50,153 nucleotides of DNA. It comes from CAYNMC01 sp964398365. GTDB taxonomy: Bacteria > Patescibacteriota > Microgenomatia > UBA1400 > CAYNMC01. Shown here in pieces: positions 30,520 through 40,999 of the stretch; position 1 is the first letter of the stretch, and each line of letters opens with the position of its first letter. Below the pieces are notes generated by a model. That model ran no database searches and was not told the origin of the DNA. It saw only the letters and a program-made list of their open reading frames with translations. The translations under genes and the position numbers were made by a program. Location: positions 1 through 50,153 of the forward strand of contig CAYNMC010000032.1 of NCBI GenBank assembly GCA_964398365.1. The letters run 5' to 3'.

Positions 30520-32418
30520 TTAAATTAGCAGTTGTTTAAGATCAATTGAAGCAACACAAACCACACGGTCAGCCCCACCATAGTAAACAAAAACTTTTTC
30601 CTTGATTAAAACCACGCCGCAAGGGAAGACAACATTATCAACTAAACCATGGCGTTCATAGTCGTGGGTGGCTTCCAATAAGGGGAATTCAGAAACGAAA
30701 GTAACTTTGGTGGGGTCTGTTAAAGACAAAAGCATATAGCCTACCCGATATTCATTATCAAAAGCGCTCACCCCATGAAAAAGGGCTAACCAACCTTTGT
30801 TAGTTTTTAAAGGTGGGGCCACAATGCCAGTTTTAAGTTCGCACCACTCTTGGTGGCTAAACCCAAGTTTATGACGATTGGCAAGATATTGATTGGGAGG
30901 TAGGTTTAAGGAGTCAAGAAAATCAACATAAATATCCTTACCACCAGGTCGATGGAAAATGACGTATTGATTGTTGATTTTTTCCGGTAAGAGGCAACCA
31001 TTTTTGTCATCAATTTCAGGACTGGAGAGTAAAATTGGTTCTGACCATTGCCAGTTTTGGTTAATAAAATCCTTTATACTAATTGAACTCAACGCCAAAC
31101 GGGGATTATTGGCACCGGTAAAAGCAGTATAACAAAGATAGTAACGATCGCCAAGTTTGGTAAGTCGTGGATCTTCGCAACCTGAATTAGCCATGGGTTT
31201 TTTTTTCTTTTCCCATTCCTGACGTGGCTCATAAATAGGTTGGGGTAAACGCCTCTTAATCGTGAAACCATCCTCACTTAAAGCGCAACCCAAAACAGAA
31301 GTATTATCCATTGATAAGGCTCGGTAAATAAGGTAAAACTTATCTTCTTCCCAGACAGCAGCCGGATTAAAAACCGCCTTGGCTTCCCACGGATGATCAG
31401 CAATTGGTTCGAGAATAGGATTATTTTTATACTTTTGCAGTTTAGGTACTGGCTTCTTTTTAAAATTTGGATCTTGGAAAAGATCATTTAAAGAAAAAAA
31501 GGCTAAACAACATCTGGTGTCCGCTGCCCCATAATAAAGCCAAAGTTCTTCATTTTTCTGGAGCAAACCGGAAGGAAAGGTAACCCGAGGGACGAGACCT
31601 TTTAATTCGTACCACTCTTCAGGTATTAAAAAGGGTTTGGTGGTACGGGCGATAATTTTTTGAGGATTGTTTAAATCCAAAAGCAAAGCCTCGACACCAA
31701 AAAGGCGATAATCAGGCGAACGATAGCGTTGAATGTGACTATAAATTAATAACCAACCTGCCTGAGTTTTTAAGGGTGGCGGGCCGACTTCTACTTGATC
31801 ACTGTTAAGACGGCTAACCGCTAAAAGGTGGTGAGATAAGTTTTGATACCAGTGGTGCCAGTATTGAGGAGACCAAATTTCTTGCTTTTCTTTAAAATAG
31901 GCGATGGCTATTAAAGAGGGCGGCAGGTCAGTGTTAACCGTGAGAATGGCGACGTATTGATCTTTTATTTTTTGGGGAAATAAAGCCATGGCTTTAGCAT
32001 TAAAAGGAGTAACAAGATGTCTTTCGGTGACTTTTTCTAAATCTGGACTTAGGGCTACTGCCAGTTTGATATTTTCCGCTTTTGGCGGAAAGTCTGACAA
32101 AGCGGTATAAAAAATAAAATATTCATCTTCAAGTTTAGTTACCCGTGGATCTTCACAACCAAATTCTTCCCACGATTCTTGAGGCGCTAAAAAAATTTTT
32201 CTCTGACCAAAATTGATACCATCGCTACTTTTGGTTTGGCCAATCACCGAGAGAGGAACTTGTTTGTTTTTAATTAGCTGAGGAGCCGATAAAGCCCGAT
32301 AAAGTAAATGATAATTATTTCCTTCTTTAATAATCGTGGGATTGAAGACACCTTGAACTTCCCAATTTTCCCCACTAGGCTCTAAAATAGGATTTCTGGA
32401 ATAACGTCTAATTTGCAT
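30520..32418 (-). CDS. double-domain GH130-like glycoside phosphorylase/hydrolase
   Basis: 632 residues made of two tandem five-bladed-propeller halves (about 1-310 and 322-632). Each half has the GH130 features FNP(T/A)(I/A) followed by YHLLYRALS or FYLIYRALS, a GCEDPR motif carrying the catalytic Asp region, and the end signature YYGAADTRCCLA or YYGGADRVVCVA. GH130 enzymes mostly phosphorolyse or hydrolyse beta-mannosides. A duplicated GH130 protein is unusual, since members are normally single-domain of about 300-350 residues. Its ATG overlaps the previous stop (TAATG), so the two genes are coupled. Cytoplasmic; no signal peptide. Confidence 0.82.
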   Translation of the reverse strand: MQIRRYSRNPILEPSGENWEVQGVFNPTIIKEGNNYHLLYRALSAPQLIKNKQVPLSVIGQTKSSDGINFGQRKIFLAPQESWEEFGCEDPRVTKLEDEYFIFYTALSDFPPKAENIKLAVALSPDLEKVTERHLVTPFNAKAMALFPQKIKDQYVAILTVNTDLPPSLIAIAYFKEKQEIWSPQYWHHWYQNLSHHLLAVSRLNSDQVEVGPPPLKTQAGWLLIYSHIQRYRSPDYRLFGVEALLLDLNNPQKIIARTTKPFLIPEEWYELKGLVPRVTFPSGLLQKNEELWLYYGAADTRCCLAFFSLNDLFQDPNFKKKPVPKLQKYKNNPILEPIADHPWEAKAVFNPAAVWEEDKFYLIYRALSMDNTSVLGCALSEDGFTIKRRLPQPIYEPRQEWEKKKKPMANSGCEDPRLTKLGDRYYLCYTAFTGANNPRLALSSISIKDFINQNWQWSEPILLSSPEIDDKNGCLLPEKINNQYVIFHRPGGKDIYVDFLDSLNLPPNQYLANRHKLGFSHQEWCELKTGIVAPPLKTNKGWLALFHGVSAFDNEYRVGYMLLSLTDPTKVTFVSEFPLLEATHDYERHGLVDNVVFPCGVVLIKEKVFVYYGGADRVVCVASIDLKQLLI

Positions 32419-34049
32419 TAAAGTTCAATCTTTATTTTTACCGGTTCAAGCGTGGCTGTTAAAGAAGATTTTAACTGGTTTAAGAAATTTTTCAAGTTGG
32501 CTGTGGCGACGCAGACATAAGAATCGGCACTGCCATAGTAAACAAAAAGAGTGTCTTTAATAATCACCGCGCCACACGGATAAACTACCCCTGCCTTAAA
32601 ACCTGCATTTTCATAAATTTGTGTAGGCGAAAGAATTGGTTGGTTACAGCGGTAAAGCACTTTAGTGGGATCATTAAGCTCAAGAATCATGGCGCCTATT
32701 TGGTATTGGCCAGGATTTCTTTCATCTACTGCCTGATAAATCAATAACCAGCCCTCTTTAGTTTTTAAAGGAGGCGCCCCGGCGCCAATTTTTCGGCTGT
32801 CCCACATATGAGGTCGGGGAGCAATTAAATACTGTCCTTGAAGGTACTCACCTTCTTCAAAATTAAGATCATCAACAAAATCAATGAGAATGTTGGGATA
32901 AATTCGATGAAAAATAACATATTTTCCTTTGATTTTTTCCGGAAGGAGACAGGCACTTTTATCAACTACGCCAGGAGGAGAAATAAGTACGGGTTTTTGC
33001 CACAGCCAACGATGGTTTAAGAAATCTTCTAGCTTAATGGAAGTGAGAGCAATGCGGGGAGGCGAACAGCCATCAAAATCCACGTAAGTCATATAAATTT
33101 TTTGACCGATTCTTGTGAGACGCGGATCTTCACTACCGCCAAAACCTCCACCGGAAAAATAAGCAAAAGTTGCTTCTGTGGGTTTTTTGATTTTCTTGCC
33201 AAAAGAGCGGGTGTCATAAACCGGATAATCAAGACGTTCTTCGAGATGGAGGCCGTCTCGACTACTGGCGTAACCGAGTACCGAGACATAATCATAGCCT
33301 TGAGCACGATATAAAAGATGAACTTTACCTGCTTCATATACTGCAGCTGGATTGAAGGTATTAAAGGCTTCCCAAGAGTGGGATGGGAGTGGTTTTATAA
33401 GCGGATTGATGTTGGCTCTAGCGAGTTTAGGGGATAAAGTTTTCAAATGGATAAATTTACTGAGTTTGTTTTCCGGATAAGCGAGTAACCAAAGCTGGCG
33501 ATTTAAATACCAATAAGATAAAAAGCGATCCTTTTTTCTGGCGAAGCCTAAATAAGAAAGCCGACGTCTTGGCCAAAATTTTGCCGTTTCCCAGATTGGC
33601 TCAGGATTTACCCAAAGACAATCAACTCCCTTCATTATTAAAGAGCCAATAAGATAATTACCTAATTTTTGCCGATGATAGATGATTAAAGTTTCTTTTG
33701 GTTTCGGGAAATCTTGAATGACACTTTGAATTGCTAGCTTACCCTTTTCAGGAAAAGGGCAATATTTTTCTATCAGGGATTTATAGCGGCCAAAATTTGC
33801 TTTTTTTCTCCCCATCAAGGCTTCACTTCTACTTGCATATAACTTTTGGTCTTTAGTAAAATCTAAGCCATCTTTGCTAAAAGCCCAAAAATAAACGGTG
33901 CGGTTTTTCTCAACTCTCTTACATAAAAGACAAACCTGATTTTTTTCATCAAAAACCGCTACTGCTTTACTTTTTGGGGGAAAATTTTCTTTTGGTTCCC
34001 AGTTTAAAAGAGAACGAAAAAAAGAGGGAGAGGCAGGTTTTTTTTTCAT
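32418..34049 (-). CDS. GH130-like glycoside phosphorylase/hydrolase with N-terminal extension
   Basis: 543 residues from the ATG at 34049. The C-terminal part (about 215-525) is a GH130 propeller: FNPAAVYEAGKVHLLYRAQG, GSEDPRLTRIGQKIYMTYVD and YYGSADSYVCVATANL. The first about 210 residues look like a degraded related propeller (SFFRSLLNWEPKENF, then VCLLCKRVEKNRTVYFWAFS) without the EDPR motif. It forms an operon with the next gene, which it resembles, so the pair probably arose by duplication. The substrate (mannan-like glycans) is inferred from the family. Confidence 0.78.
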   Translation of the reverse strand: MKKKPASPSFFRSLLNWEPKENFPPKSKAVAVFDEKNQVCLLCKRVEKNRTVYFWAFSKDGLDFTKDQKLYASRSEALMGRKKANFGRYKSLIEKYCPFPEKGKLAIQSVIQDFPKPKETLIIYHRQKLGNYLIGSLIMKGVDCLWVNPEPIWETAKFWPRRRLSYLGFARKKDRFLSYWYLNRQLWLLAYPENKLSKFIHLKTLSPKLARANINPLIKPLPSHSWEAFNTFNPAAVYEAGKVHLLYRAQGYDYVSVLGYASSRDGLHLEERLDYPVYDTRSFGKKIKKPTEATFAYFSGGGFGGSEDPRLTRIGQKIYMTYVDFDGCSPPRIALTSIKLEDFLNHRWLWQKPVLISPPGVVDKSACLLPEKIKGKYVIFHRIYPNILIDFVDDLNFEEGEYLQGQYLIAPRPHMWDSRKIGAGAPPLKTKEGWLLIYQAVDERNPGQYQIGAMILELNDPTKVLYRCNQPILSPTQIYENAGFKAGVVYPCGAVIIKDTLFVYYGSADSYVCVATANLKNFLNQLKSSLTATLEPVKIKIEL

Positions 34050-34342
34050 AAGTACCACACAAAAACCCCTTTTTAAGGCTAATTATTTTTATTTTAGTGT
34101 TCTTTAACATAAATGTAAATATGGAAATTTTACTTACTTTTTACCCATGATGGTTAACGCCAGTTGACATTTTTAAACCTGCAAGTTTTAAAAACTTCTT
34201 TCTTAGTTTAAATCTCATTGAAATCTTGAAATGCTTAAGGATTTAAAGAATTTTTAGTTAAATGGGCCGACACAAAAAAAGGCTAGCAAAAGAGTTTTAA
34301 GAAAAAGGTTTAAAACTTCAGTTAGTTTTTAAGAAAGGAGGA

Positions 34343-35677
34343 TTAAGAAAGTAATTTTTTAAAATGAAGCTTGTGGTAATAATTTTGGCTAAAGCGGTGA
34401 GCTTCATCACGAAGTTGCATCAGTAATTTTAAAACGGGATTGTTACTTGCATATTTGAGTGGCAGCCAGCCAGTAATCACTCCACTTTTAATTTTAGGGA
34501 GAATGATTTCTTCTTCTTTTTTGGTTAATCCCAGCAATGAAATTTGGTTTTCCAAATGATGTTTTTTGAGAATTTTGAAGGCCGCCGAGATTTGACTTTT
34601 ACCGCCATCCACGAGAATAAGTTGTGGATAAAGCCATTCCGGATGATTAAATCGTCGGTCAATAATCCTCGCCAGATCGGCAGGGTCGTTAGCTGAAGTT
34701 CTTTCAGTTTTAATTAACTTTTGTGAATTAGCTGAAGGCCTTTTAAGCGCTGTTTTTTTAATATTGAACTTGCGGTATAAAGATTTTTCTGGTTGGCCGT
34801 TGATAAAAGTCACCATAGCGCCAACAATAATTTCATAACCCAAGTTGGCGACGTCATAAGCCTCAATTTTACTTATGGTGGTTTGTTCAATTTGTTGATA
34901 TTTAATGATCAAATTTCTAAGTTTTGTTAAGGCTAAACTATTTTGTTTTTCTTCACTTGGCATAGTTTGCCAATTCTGAGTCAATCGCTGTAAAGATAAA
35001 AATTGATTCTTATATTTTTGAGCTTTTTCAAAATCATTTTTTGCCGCCGCCATTTTCATTTTTTTTTCAAGATTTTTCAGCAGGAGTTTACTCCCTTTAC
35101 CAGAAAGAATTTGTTTAATGTGTTTGATTTGCTGTTGATATTGCCGAGTTTTGAGCTTTTGAAAACCAGGACAAAGGTGAAGATGTTTATAGAAACATTC
35201 GCGTTTTGGTGGTTTTTTTTCTGAACAGAAAGGAAAAACCTTGCGAATTGTTTGGAGTACCAGTTTGATATCGCGACTGGAAGGAAAGGGGCCAAACCAA
35301 GCGTCTAATTTTTTTTCCAATTCCGGTCGACGTAAAGGAAAAATTCGCTGAGGAGGCTTGGTAATGGCGATATAAAGATAACGTTTATTATCCTTAAGAC
35401 GGGTATTGTATTTTGGTTGATGTTCTTTAATCAGTTTGGCTTCCAGAAGTAAAGCGTCAAATTCAGAAGGTACGACCTGAAAATCAAAATCAGCAATTTG
35501 GGAAACGAGAATTTTGGTTTTAAGATCTTTTTGGTTTTCGCGGAAGTAACTCTCGATACGGTTTTTTAAACTTAAAGCCTTACCGATGTAAATAATCTTC
35601 CCGTTTTTATCTTTAAAAAAATAGACCCCCGGATATTTGGGAATTTTTTTTAATTTATTTTTAATTATCTTAAGCAC
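34343..35677 (-). CDS. uvrC: UvrC excinuclease subunit, lacking the C-terminal HhH domain
   Basis: About 444 residues, against roughly 600 for typical UvrC. Present: GIY-YIG nuclease (KIPKYPGVYFFKD, IIYIGKALSLKNRI), central cysteine-containing region (CFYKHLHLCPGF), UVR helix (EKKMKMAAAKNDFEKA) and the RNase H-like 5'-incision nuclease (AYDVANLGYEIIVGAMVTF, LILVDGGKSQISAA), ending at LRDEAHRFSQNYYHKLH. The tandem helix-hairpin-helix domain after it is absent. I prefer the GTG at 35677, which overlaps the stop of the preceding gene by 8 bases; a TTG at 35701 is the other option. Confidence 0.9.
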   Translation of the reverse strand: MLKIIKNKLKKIPKYPGVYFFKDKNGKIIYIGKALSLKNRIESYFRENQKDLKTKILVSQIADFDFQVVPSEFDALLLEAKLIKEHQPKYNTRLKDNKRYLYIAITKPPQRIFPLRRPELEKKLDAWFGPFPSSRDIKLVLQTIRKVFPFCSEKKPPKRECFYKHLHLCPGFQKLKTRQYQQQIKHIKQILSGKGSKLLLKNLEKKMKMAAAKNDFEKAQKYKNQFLSLQRLTQNWQTMPSEEKQNSLALTKLRNLIIKYQQIEQTTISKIEAYDVANLGYEIIVGAMVTFINGQPEKSLYRKFNIKKTALKRPSANSQKLIKTERTSANDPADLARIIDRRFNHPEWLYPQLILVDGGKSQISAAFKILKKHHLENQISLLGLTKKEEEIILPKIKSGVITGWLPLKYASNNPVLKLLMQLRDEAHRFSQNYYHKLHFKKLLS

Positions 35678-37820
35678 GGAAGCAATTATTTTTTTGGGCA
35701 AAAAGCCAACCTAAACCATAAAAAGAAATAACAAAATAGACTAACGCTTGAATTCCTAAAAGGAAAGAAAACATTTCCAAAAGCCCGCCAAAAACAGAGC
35801 CTAAAAGGTTGCTACCAAAAACTGCGGCCTTATTTTTTGAGTGCGTATAAAGATTAGCAAAAACGATACCAGAAAAGAAATGCGGCAGGCACAGAAATAA
35901 AACTGAACTGACTAACTTAATAAAACCACTTAACTGATTAAAGAGATCTAGAGGAATAAGTAATTGAGAAATTAAAGTAGTAAAGAGTAAAACAAAACCG
36001 AGACGCAACGAGATTATTTTTTTATAAACGGCAAAATTTGCCGCCAGAATAAAAATTAGTACTCCGGTAATAATAAATAAATTTGTGGTCCAAGTGGTAC
36101 CAAAAAGCAAGCTGGATTTACTGATATTTTGAAATTCAAAAAGCATAAAACCGATTCCTAAAAAGAAAAAGGCTGGACTAAAACCGTTGGCTTTTAAGTT
36201 TTTTAAGCCAAAAATTGTCATGCCCAAACCAATAATAAAAGCAGTGAAGAGATGAATTAAAGGGAGTCGGGGTTTATCCAAATAATGATAAGGCCAGTCG
36301 TCGGTAAGAGGGTTTATCTTGGTGTTGTATGTCAAACGATGTTTATTGATGAAGGAAGCGAGTTTGAGATTGTTATTTAAAATTTTATCCAACTCTTGTT
36401 TATCTTTTGAAGCTACAAAAATTATTCCTCCCCAACCGAAAGCGCCTTTACTTCTCACCTCAAAAATTTTTGGCTGGTAGCCAAAGACATCCTCTATGGT
36501 TTTTTGAATCCTGGAACCTATCCAAGGCCGAGTCACCTCAAAGCTTAAAAAAAGTAATCCGTCATCGGTAAGTAAATTTTTAGCTTTTTGCAAGCTTTGC
36601 TTAGTATAAAGATAGTTATCCAACCTTAAATTGGTAAGGCTGCTGCTGGTAGTGTGAGAGTCGGCAAGACTCATAATAATCAAATCATATTTTTTTTGGG
36701 CCTTTTGTAAGAAAGCTCGGCCATCGTCGATCACAATTTTTACATTTTTTTTAAGATAAGGCGCATCCGGATGGTACTTTTTTCCAAGCCTTATAATTGT
36801 AGGATCTATTTCCACGACGGTGATATTTTTTGCTTCGGCGTAATAAGCAGCCGCCGCATCGTTACCGCCACCCCCACCGATAATTAAAACCTCTTTAGGT
36901 TGGGGTTTAAATTTATAAGGAAGAGAATAATGGTTGGAAAATTCTATGTCTTGAGAATTTTTTAAAAAAACTTCCTCAATAGCAAACATTCTTTGGTTAA
37001 TATCCTCTGGAGAAAGAGAAAGCAAACCCATATAAGCGACATTGTTGGTTTCTAAAAACCAGCCCGTTGGTTGATGTCTTTCGGGATTAGTAATTCTTGA
37101 AAGAATGAGTTTTTGGTAGGGAGACCAAAAAGTATTGGGTTGTTCAAAAGGTTGGCCAGCACTTTTCGGTGCCAGTAAAACTACCGTGGCTAGCACTCCG
37201 GCAACAGCGAGAATTTTTTCGTTTTTATTTTTTATAAGATAAATTAACAATAACTGTCCAAAAACGATAGCTAGAAAAGGAGAGACCTCAAGCACGGAAA
37301 GTGTCTGAAAAATCCACATACCAATTAAAGAGGCAACAATATTTATTGAGTAACCCAAAAGAGGATTCTTGCTCGCATTTAAACTGGTGCCTAAAAATTG
37401 ACCAATTGGCACAAAAGCGAAAGCAATAATTACAAAAAGAGTGAGGGTTAAAAAAAGACCAATAATAATACCGGTTTTGGAAAAAGTTTCTACTTGCATC
37501 CAAATATAAGCTTCCGAGAGAGGGGCTAATAATTCGGTGATGCCGGAAAATAATTTAAACTCTAAATTGGGGAGACGAACGATATATTTTATTACTAAAA
37601 AGAGGCTAATAAGGAAAAAAAACAAGACACTCAAGGAAAGAGAATACTTCTTTTTGGTTAACATTCCCAAACCCGAACCAGTAAAAATCGCCAAAAGCAC
37701 GAGATTTGACATGTAGGCAAAAATACGGATTTCCGTGCTTACAACCCTAATCACCAAAAGTTCAATAAAGAGGAATAAAAAGCTAATTAGAAAAAGTTTT
37801 AAATAATTCTGCTTAAACAT
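35670..37820 (-). CDS. spermidine-synthase-like membrane protein
   Basis: 716 residues. An N-terminal block of about eight spans (about 5-235) and a C-terminal block of about seven (about 530-715) enclose a Rossmann methyltransferase-like domain with VLIIGGGGGNDAAAAYYAEA, VVEIDPTIIRLG and VIDDGRAFLQ, the spermidine synthase SAM/dcSAM-site motifs, and IIMSLADSHTTSSSL. Such fused membrane forms are widespread and their substrate is unproven. The ATG at 37820 starts the first span; the longer frame upstream lies inside uvrA. Confidence 0.82.
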   Translation of the reverse strand: MFKQNYLKLFLISFLFLFIELLVIRVVSTEIRIFAYMSNLVLLAIFTGSGLGMLTKKKYSLSLSVLFFFLISLFLVIKYIVRLPNLEFKLFSGITELLAPLSEAYIWMQVETFSKTGIIIGLFLTLTLFVIIAFAFVPIGQFLGTSLNASKNPLLGYSINIVASLIGMWIFQTLSVLEVSPFLAIVFGQLLLIYLIKNKNEKILAVAGVLATVVLLAPKSAGQPFEQPNTFWSPYQKLILSRITNPERHQPTGWFLETNNVAYMGLLSLSPEDINQRMFAIEEVFLKNSQDIEFSNHYSLPYKFKPQPKEVLIIGGGGGNDAAAAYYAEAKNITVVEIDPTIIRLGKKYHPDAPYLKKNVKIVIDDGRAFLQKAQKKYDLIIMSLADSHTTSSSLTNLRLDNYLYTKQSLQKAKNLLTDDGLLFLSFEVTRPWIGSRIQKTIEDVFGYQPKIFEVRSKGAFGWGGIIFVASKDKQELDKILNNNLKLASFINKHRLTYNTKINPLTDDWPYHYLDKPRLPLIHLFTAFIIGLGMTIFGLKNLKANGFSPAFFFLGIGFMLFEFQNISKSSLLFGTTWTTNLFIITGVLIFILAANFAVYKKIISLRLGFVLLFTTLISQLLIPLDLFNQLSGFIKLVSSVLFLCLPHFFSGIVFANLYTHSKNKAAVFGSNLLGSVFGGLLEMFSFLLGIQALVYFVISFYGLGWLFAQKNNCFRA

Positions 37821-37854
37821 TTGGCTTATTGTAACATAACGCCTTAGCTTCTTT

Positions 37855-40530
37855 TTAAAGATATTTTTTGAGGTATTTACCGGTGAGAGAATTTTTATTA
37901 TTAGCAATTTCTTGAGGAGTGCCTTCTGCGACAATTTTTCCGCCCGCTTCGCCACCTTCAGGGCCTAAGTCAACAATCCAGTCAGCATTTTTAATAACGT
38001 CCAAATTGTGTTCAATAACAATAACCGTATTGCCGCGTGTTACCAATTCTTTTAGCACCTTGAGTAGTTTTTCTACATCAGCAAAGTGTAGGCCGGTGGT
38101 GGGTTCATCCAAAAGATAAAGAGTATGATTACGGCTTGATTTGACCAACTCGCGGCTCAATTTCAATCTTTGAGATTCACCACCAGAGAGCGTTGGTGAG
38201 GGTTGCCCCAACTGTAAATAATCCAAGCCAACTTTTTCAAGAATTTTTAGCTTTCTCACAATAAGGGGAAAGGCAGCAAAAAATTTTAAAGCTTCATCTA
38301 CGGTTAATTGTAAAACCTGATGGATATTTTTTTCTTTAAACTCTACTTCGAGAATTTCACTTTTGAAACGGGTGCCGTGGCATTCTTCGCATTCTACCCA
38401 AACATCAGGTAAAAACTGCATTTCGACGCGAATTACTCCCTGACCTTTGCAGGCTTCACATCTACCGCCATTGACGTTAAAAGAAAAATGACTTTGAGTA
38501 AAGCCGCGCAATCTTGCTTCTTTGGTTTCAGCAAAAAGTTTTCTAATATCGGTAAAAACACCAGTATAAGTTGCCGGATTGCTTCGGGAAGTCCGACCAA
38601 TAGGAGATTGATCAACAAGTAAAACCTGATTAATTTGTTCTGCTCCTGTGAGTTTTTCAAATTTTCCGGGCTGATCGCGGAAATAATAATCAAGTTGTTT
38701 TTTGATCGCCGGATATAAAGTATCATGAATCAGAGTTGATTTACCCGAACCAGAAACACCGGTAATACAAATTAGTTGATTGAGTGGTAAAGAAACATCA
38801 ATTTTTTTGAGATTATGCTCTTGACAACCTTGAATGGTGAGAAAACCGTGGTTTGTTGCCGCACTGCCGGTTAATCTCAAAACTTTCTTTTTTTGACTTA
38901 GGTAAAGACCGGTAAGGGACTGACGGTTTTTTTTAATTTGGTTTGGGGTACCAGTCGCTACTACCCTGCCCCCTTTTTTACCTGCTCCTGGTCCAAAATC
39001 TACAATCCAGTCAGCTGCCTCCAAAACTTCTTGGTCATGTTCAACCACCACCACGGTATTATTTAAATTTCTTAAACGTTTCAGGGTTTCAATTAATCTT
39101 TGGGTGTCGCGTTGATGCAGACCCACCGTTGGTTCATCAAGAACGTAAAGGACACCGGTTAGACCCGTGCCTATTTGGCTGGCTAGTCTGATGCGTTGGG
39201 CTTCACCTACCGATAAAGTAGCAGCACTGCGGTCCAACGTAAGATAATCTACACCCACGCCCACCAAAAAACTGAGACGGTTAATAATTTCCTTAAGAAT
39301 TGGTTGGCTGACTTCTTTTTCCTTTTCCGAAGCTAACTTTTCCCTGATTTTATTTGACCAAAACAGCAGGTCTTTTAAAGACATGGCTGAAATTTGCGCA
39401 ATTGATTTCTGATCAACGGTGATGCTTAAAGCTTCTTTCTTTAAGCGGGTGCCGAGACAAAGAGGACAAATTTCTTTAACCATCAATTTTTCAATTTCTT
39501 CCCGGACGACATCGGAAGTGGTGGTGTAATACTGCTTTTCAAGCATTTCTGCCCTAAATGGTGAAACCTTATTCCTGTCAACTTTGAGCTTAGCGCCAAT
39601 ACCATTACAGGCGGGACAGGCACCTTGAGGCGAATTAAAAGAAAACAAACGTGGTTCAATTTCACTCAAGGAAAGATTACAAACAGGACAGGCAAAGCGT
39701 TGAGAAAAAAGATAATCTTTAAAATTCTTGGGTTTTTCCGGTAATTGAAAGCCTTTATCTTTAATTTCGCTTAAAATCAGTAAACCATTACTTAAATCTA
39801 AGGCAATTTCAACGTCGTTTTGTAAACGCTGAGAGATTTCGGCGTTAAAGGGTTTTTTTAAAGAGACTAAACTAATTCGGTCCACGACAACATCAATATT
39901 GTGACGGTTGGTTTTGATCAAAAAAATATCCTCATGGAGTTTGAGAAAATGACCATCAATTCTGACTTCTTCGAAACCCTTACGTTTGAGATTATCAAAT
40001 AGCTTACTAAATTCACCCCGCTTATCGCGAATAATTGGGGCTAAGAGTAAGAATCTGCCGATTTTTTCTGTTTTTAACTTTTTTTCAATTAAAGAAAGAA
40101 TCTGTTTAGTGATACTAACACTGGTTTGTCTGGTGATTTCCCGGCCGCATTGTGGACAATGGGGATGGCCGATACGGGCGAAGAGCACGCGCAGATAGTC
40201 ATAGATTTCAGTTACGGTGCCGACGGTAGAACGGGGATTATGGGAAAGACCATGCTGATCAATAGCAATTGCCGGCGACAAACCTTCAATCGTATCTACT
40301 TCTGGCCGGCGCATCATTCCTAAAAATTGGCGAGCATAAGAAGAAAGAGACTCAACATATCGCCGTTGGCCTTCGGCGTATAAGGTATCCATTGCCAGAC
40401 TGGATTTACCTGAACCAGAGACACCGGAAAAGACGATAAGTTTGCCCTTAGGAATTTCGACATTAATATTCTGAAGGTTGTGTTCTCGGGCACCTTTAAT
40501 GATAATTTTTTCTTCTTTATTTTTGTCCAT
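37855..40530 (-). CDS. uvrA: UvrA excinuclease ATPase subunit
   Basis: About 891 residues; the damage-recognition ATPase of nucleotide excision repair. Two ABC modules: Walker A FSGVSGSGKSSLAMDT (about 30) and CITGVSGSGKSTLIHDT (about 600); signatures LSVGEAQRIRLASQ and LSGGESQRLKLSREL; Walker B VLYVLDEPTVGLH and LYLLDEPTTGLH. Zinc sites: CPQCGREI, CPVCNLSLSE/CPACNG, and CEACKGQG/CEECHG. The ATG at 40530 is favoured because GGAAAG precedes it by 7 bases. It is slightly shorter than typical (about 940). Confidence 0.96.
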   Translation of the reverse strand: MDKNKEEKIIIKGAREHNLQNINVEIPKGKLIVFSGVSGSGKSSLAMDTLYAEGQRRYVESLSSYARQFLGMMRRPEVDTIEGLSPAIAIDQHGLSHNPRSTVGTVTEIYDYLRVLFARIGHPHCPQCGREITRQTSVSITKQILSLIEKKLKTEKIGRFLLLAPIIRDKRGEFSKLFDNLKRKGFEEVRIDGHFLKLHEDIFLIKTNRHNIDVVVDRISLVSLKKPFNAEISQRLQNDVEIALDLSNGLLILSEIKDKGFQLPEKPKNFKDYLFSQRFACPVCNLSLSEIEPRLFSFNSPQGACPACNGIGAKLKVDRNKVSPFRAEMLEKQYYTTTSDVVREEIEKLMVKEICPLCLGTRLKKEALSITVDQKSIAQISAMSLKDLLFWSNKIREKLASEKEKEVSQPILKEIINRLSFLVGVGVDYLTLDRSAATLSVGEAQRIRLASQIGTGLTGVLYVLDEPTVGLHQRDTQRLIETLKRLRNLNNTVVVVEHDQEVLEAADWIVDFGPGAGKKGGRVVATGTPNQIKKNRQSLTGLYLSQKKKVLRLTGSAATNHGFLTIQGCQEHNLKKIDVSLPLNQLICITGVSGSGKSTLIHDTLYPAIKKQLDYYFRDQPGKFEKLTGAEQINQVLLVDQSPIGRTSRSNPATYTGVFTDIRKLFAETKEARLRGFTQSHFSFNVNGGRCEACKGQGVIRVEMQFLPDVWVECEECHGTRFKSEILEVEFKEKNIHQVLQLTVDEALKFFAAFPLIVRKLKILEKVGLDYLQLGQPSPTLSGGESQRLKLSRELVKSSRNHTLYLLDEPTTGLHFADVEKLLKVLKELVTRGNTVIVIEHNLDVIKNADWIVDLGPEGGEAGGKIVAEGTPQEIANNKNSLTGKYLKKYL

Positions 40531-40635
40531 ATACGAACTTTCCATTTTATCATAAAAAAGATAATTGATTAAGGGTTGGGATATATTTATATTTGCTCTA
40601 TAAAAAGATTTTTGGGGACAAAAAAAGACGGCTTT

Positions 40636-40809
40636 CTAGATTGACTCTAAATTTCCGTCTATCTTTCGAGGCGGCGGAAGCCAACTAACTGGTTTTGGTT
40701 CATAGGGATTAATCGGTTTATAACGAGACCGGTGTCGTTCCCTACTGATCGTTAACCAGATGCGGATTTGCTGTTTCTCCGCCTTAACAAGATCATCTTT
40801 TGATGCCAT
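40636..40809 (-). CDS. small proline-rich basic protein, unknown
   Basis: 57 residues from the ATG at 40809, with AGAGGTGAT in front. It has a charged helix (MASKDDLVKAEKQQIRIWLTIS) and a Pro/Arg/Tyr-rich tail (RSRYKPINPYEPKPVSWLPP). No family recognised. The good ribosome binding site and protein-like tail support it. It lies alone between uvrA and the duplicated uvrB fragment. Confidence 0.5.
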   Translation of the reverse strand: MASKDDLVKAEKQQIRIWLTISRERHRSRYKPINPYEPKPVSWLPPPRKIDGNLESI

Positions 40810-40999
40810 ACACATCACCTCTTTTCTCGATGATCTCTTTAACAAATTTATTAAAGTGCTACTTAAATTATTTTATCAGTTTACTTTTTAAAGCACAAGG
40901 ATCTAGTTTTAATTTGTGAGGAGGAACTAATAAGAATTTTTGTCGGCAAAAACTTAAAACCATTTTAAATGACGTTTCTATCAGATAATTTTATAACAG

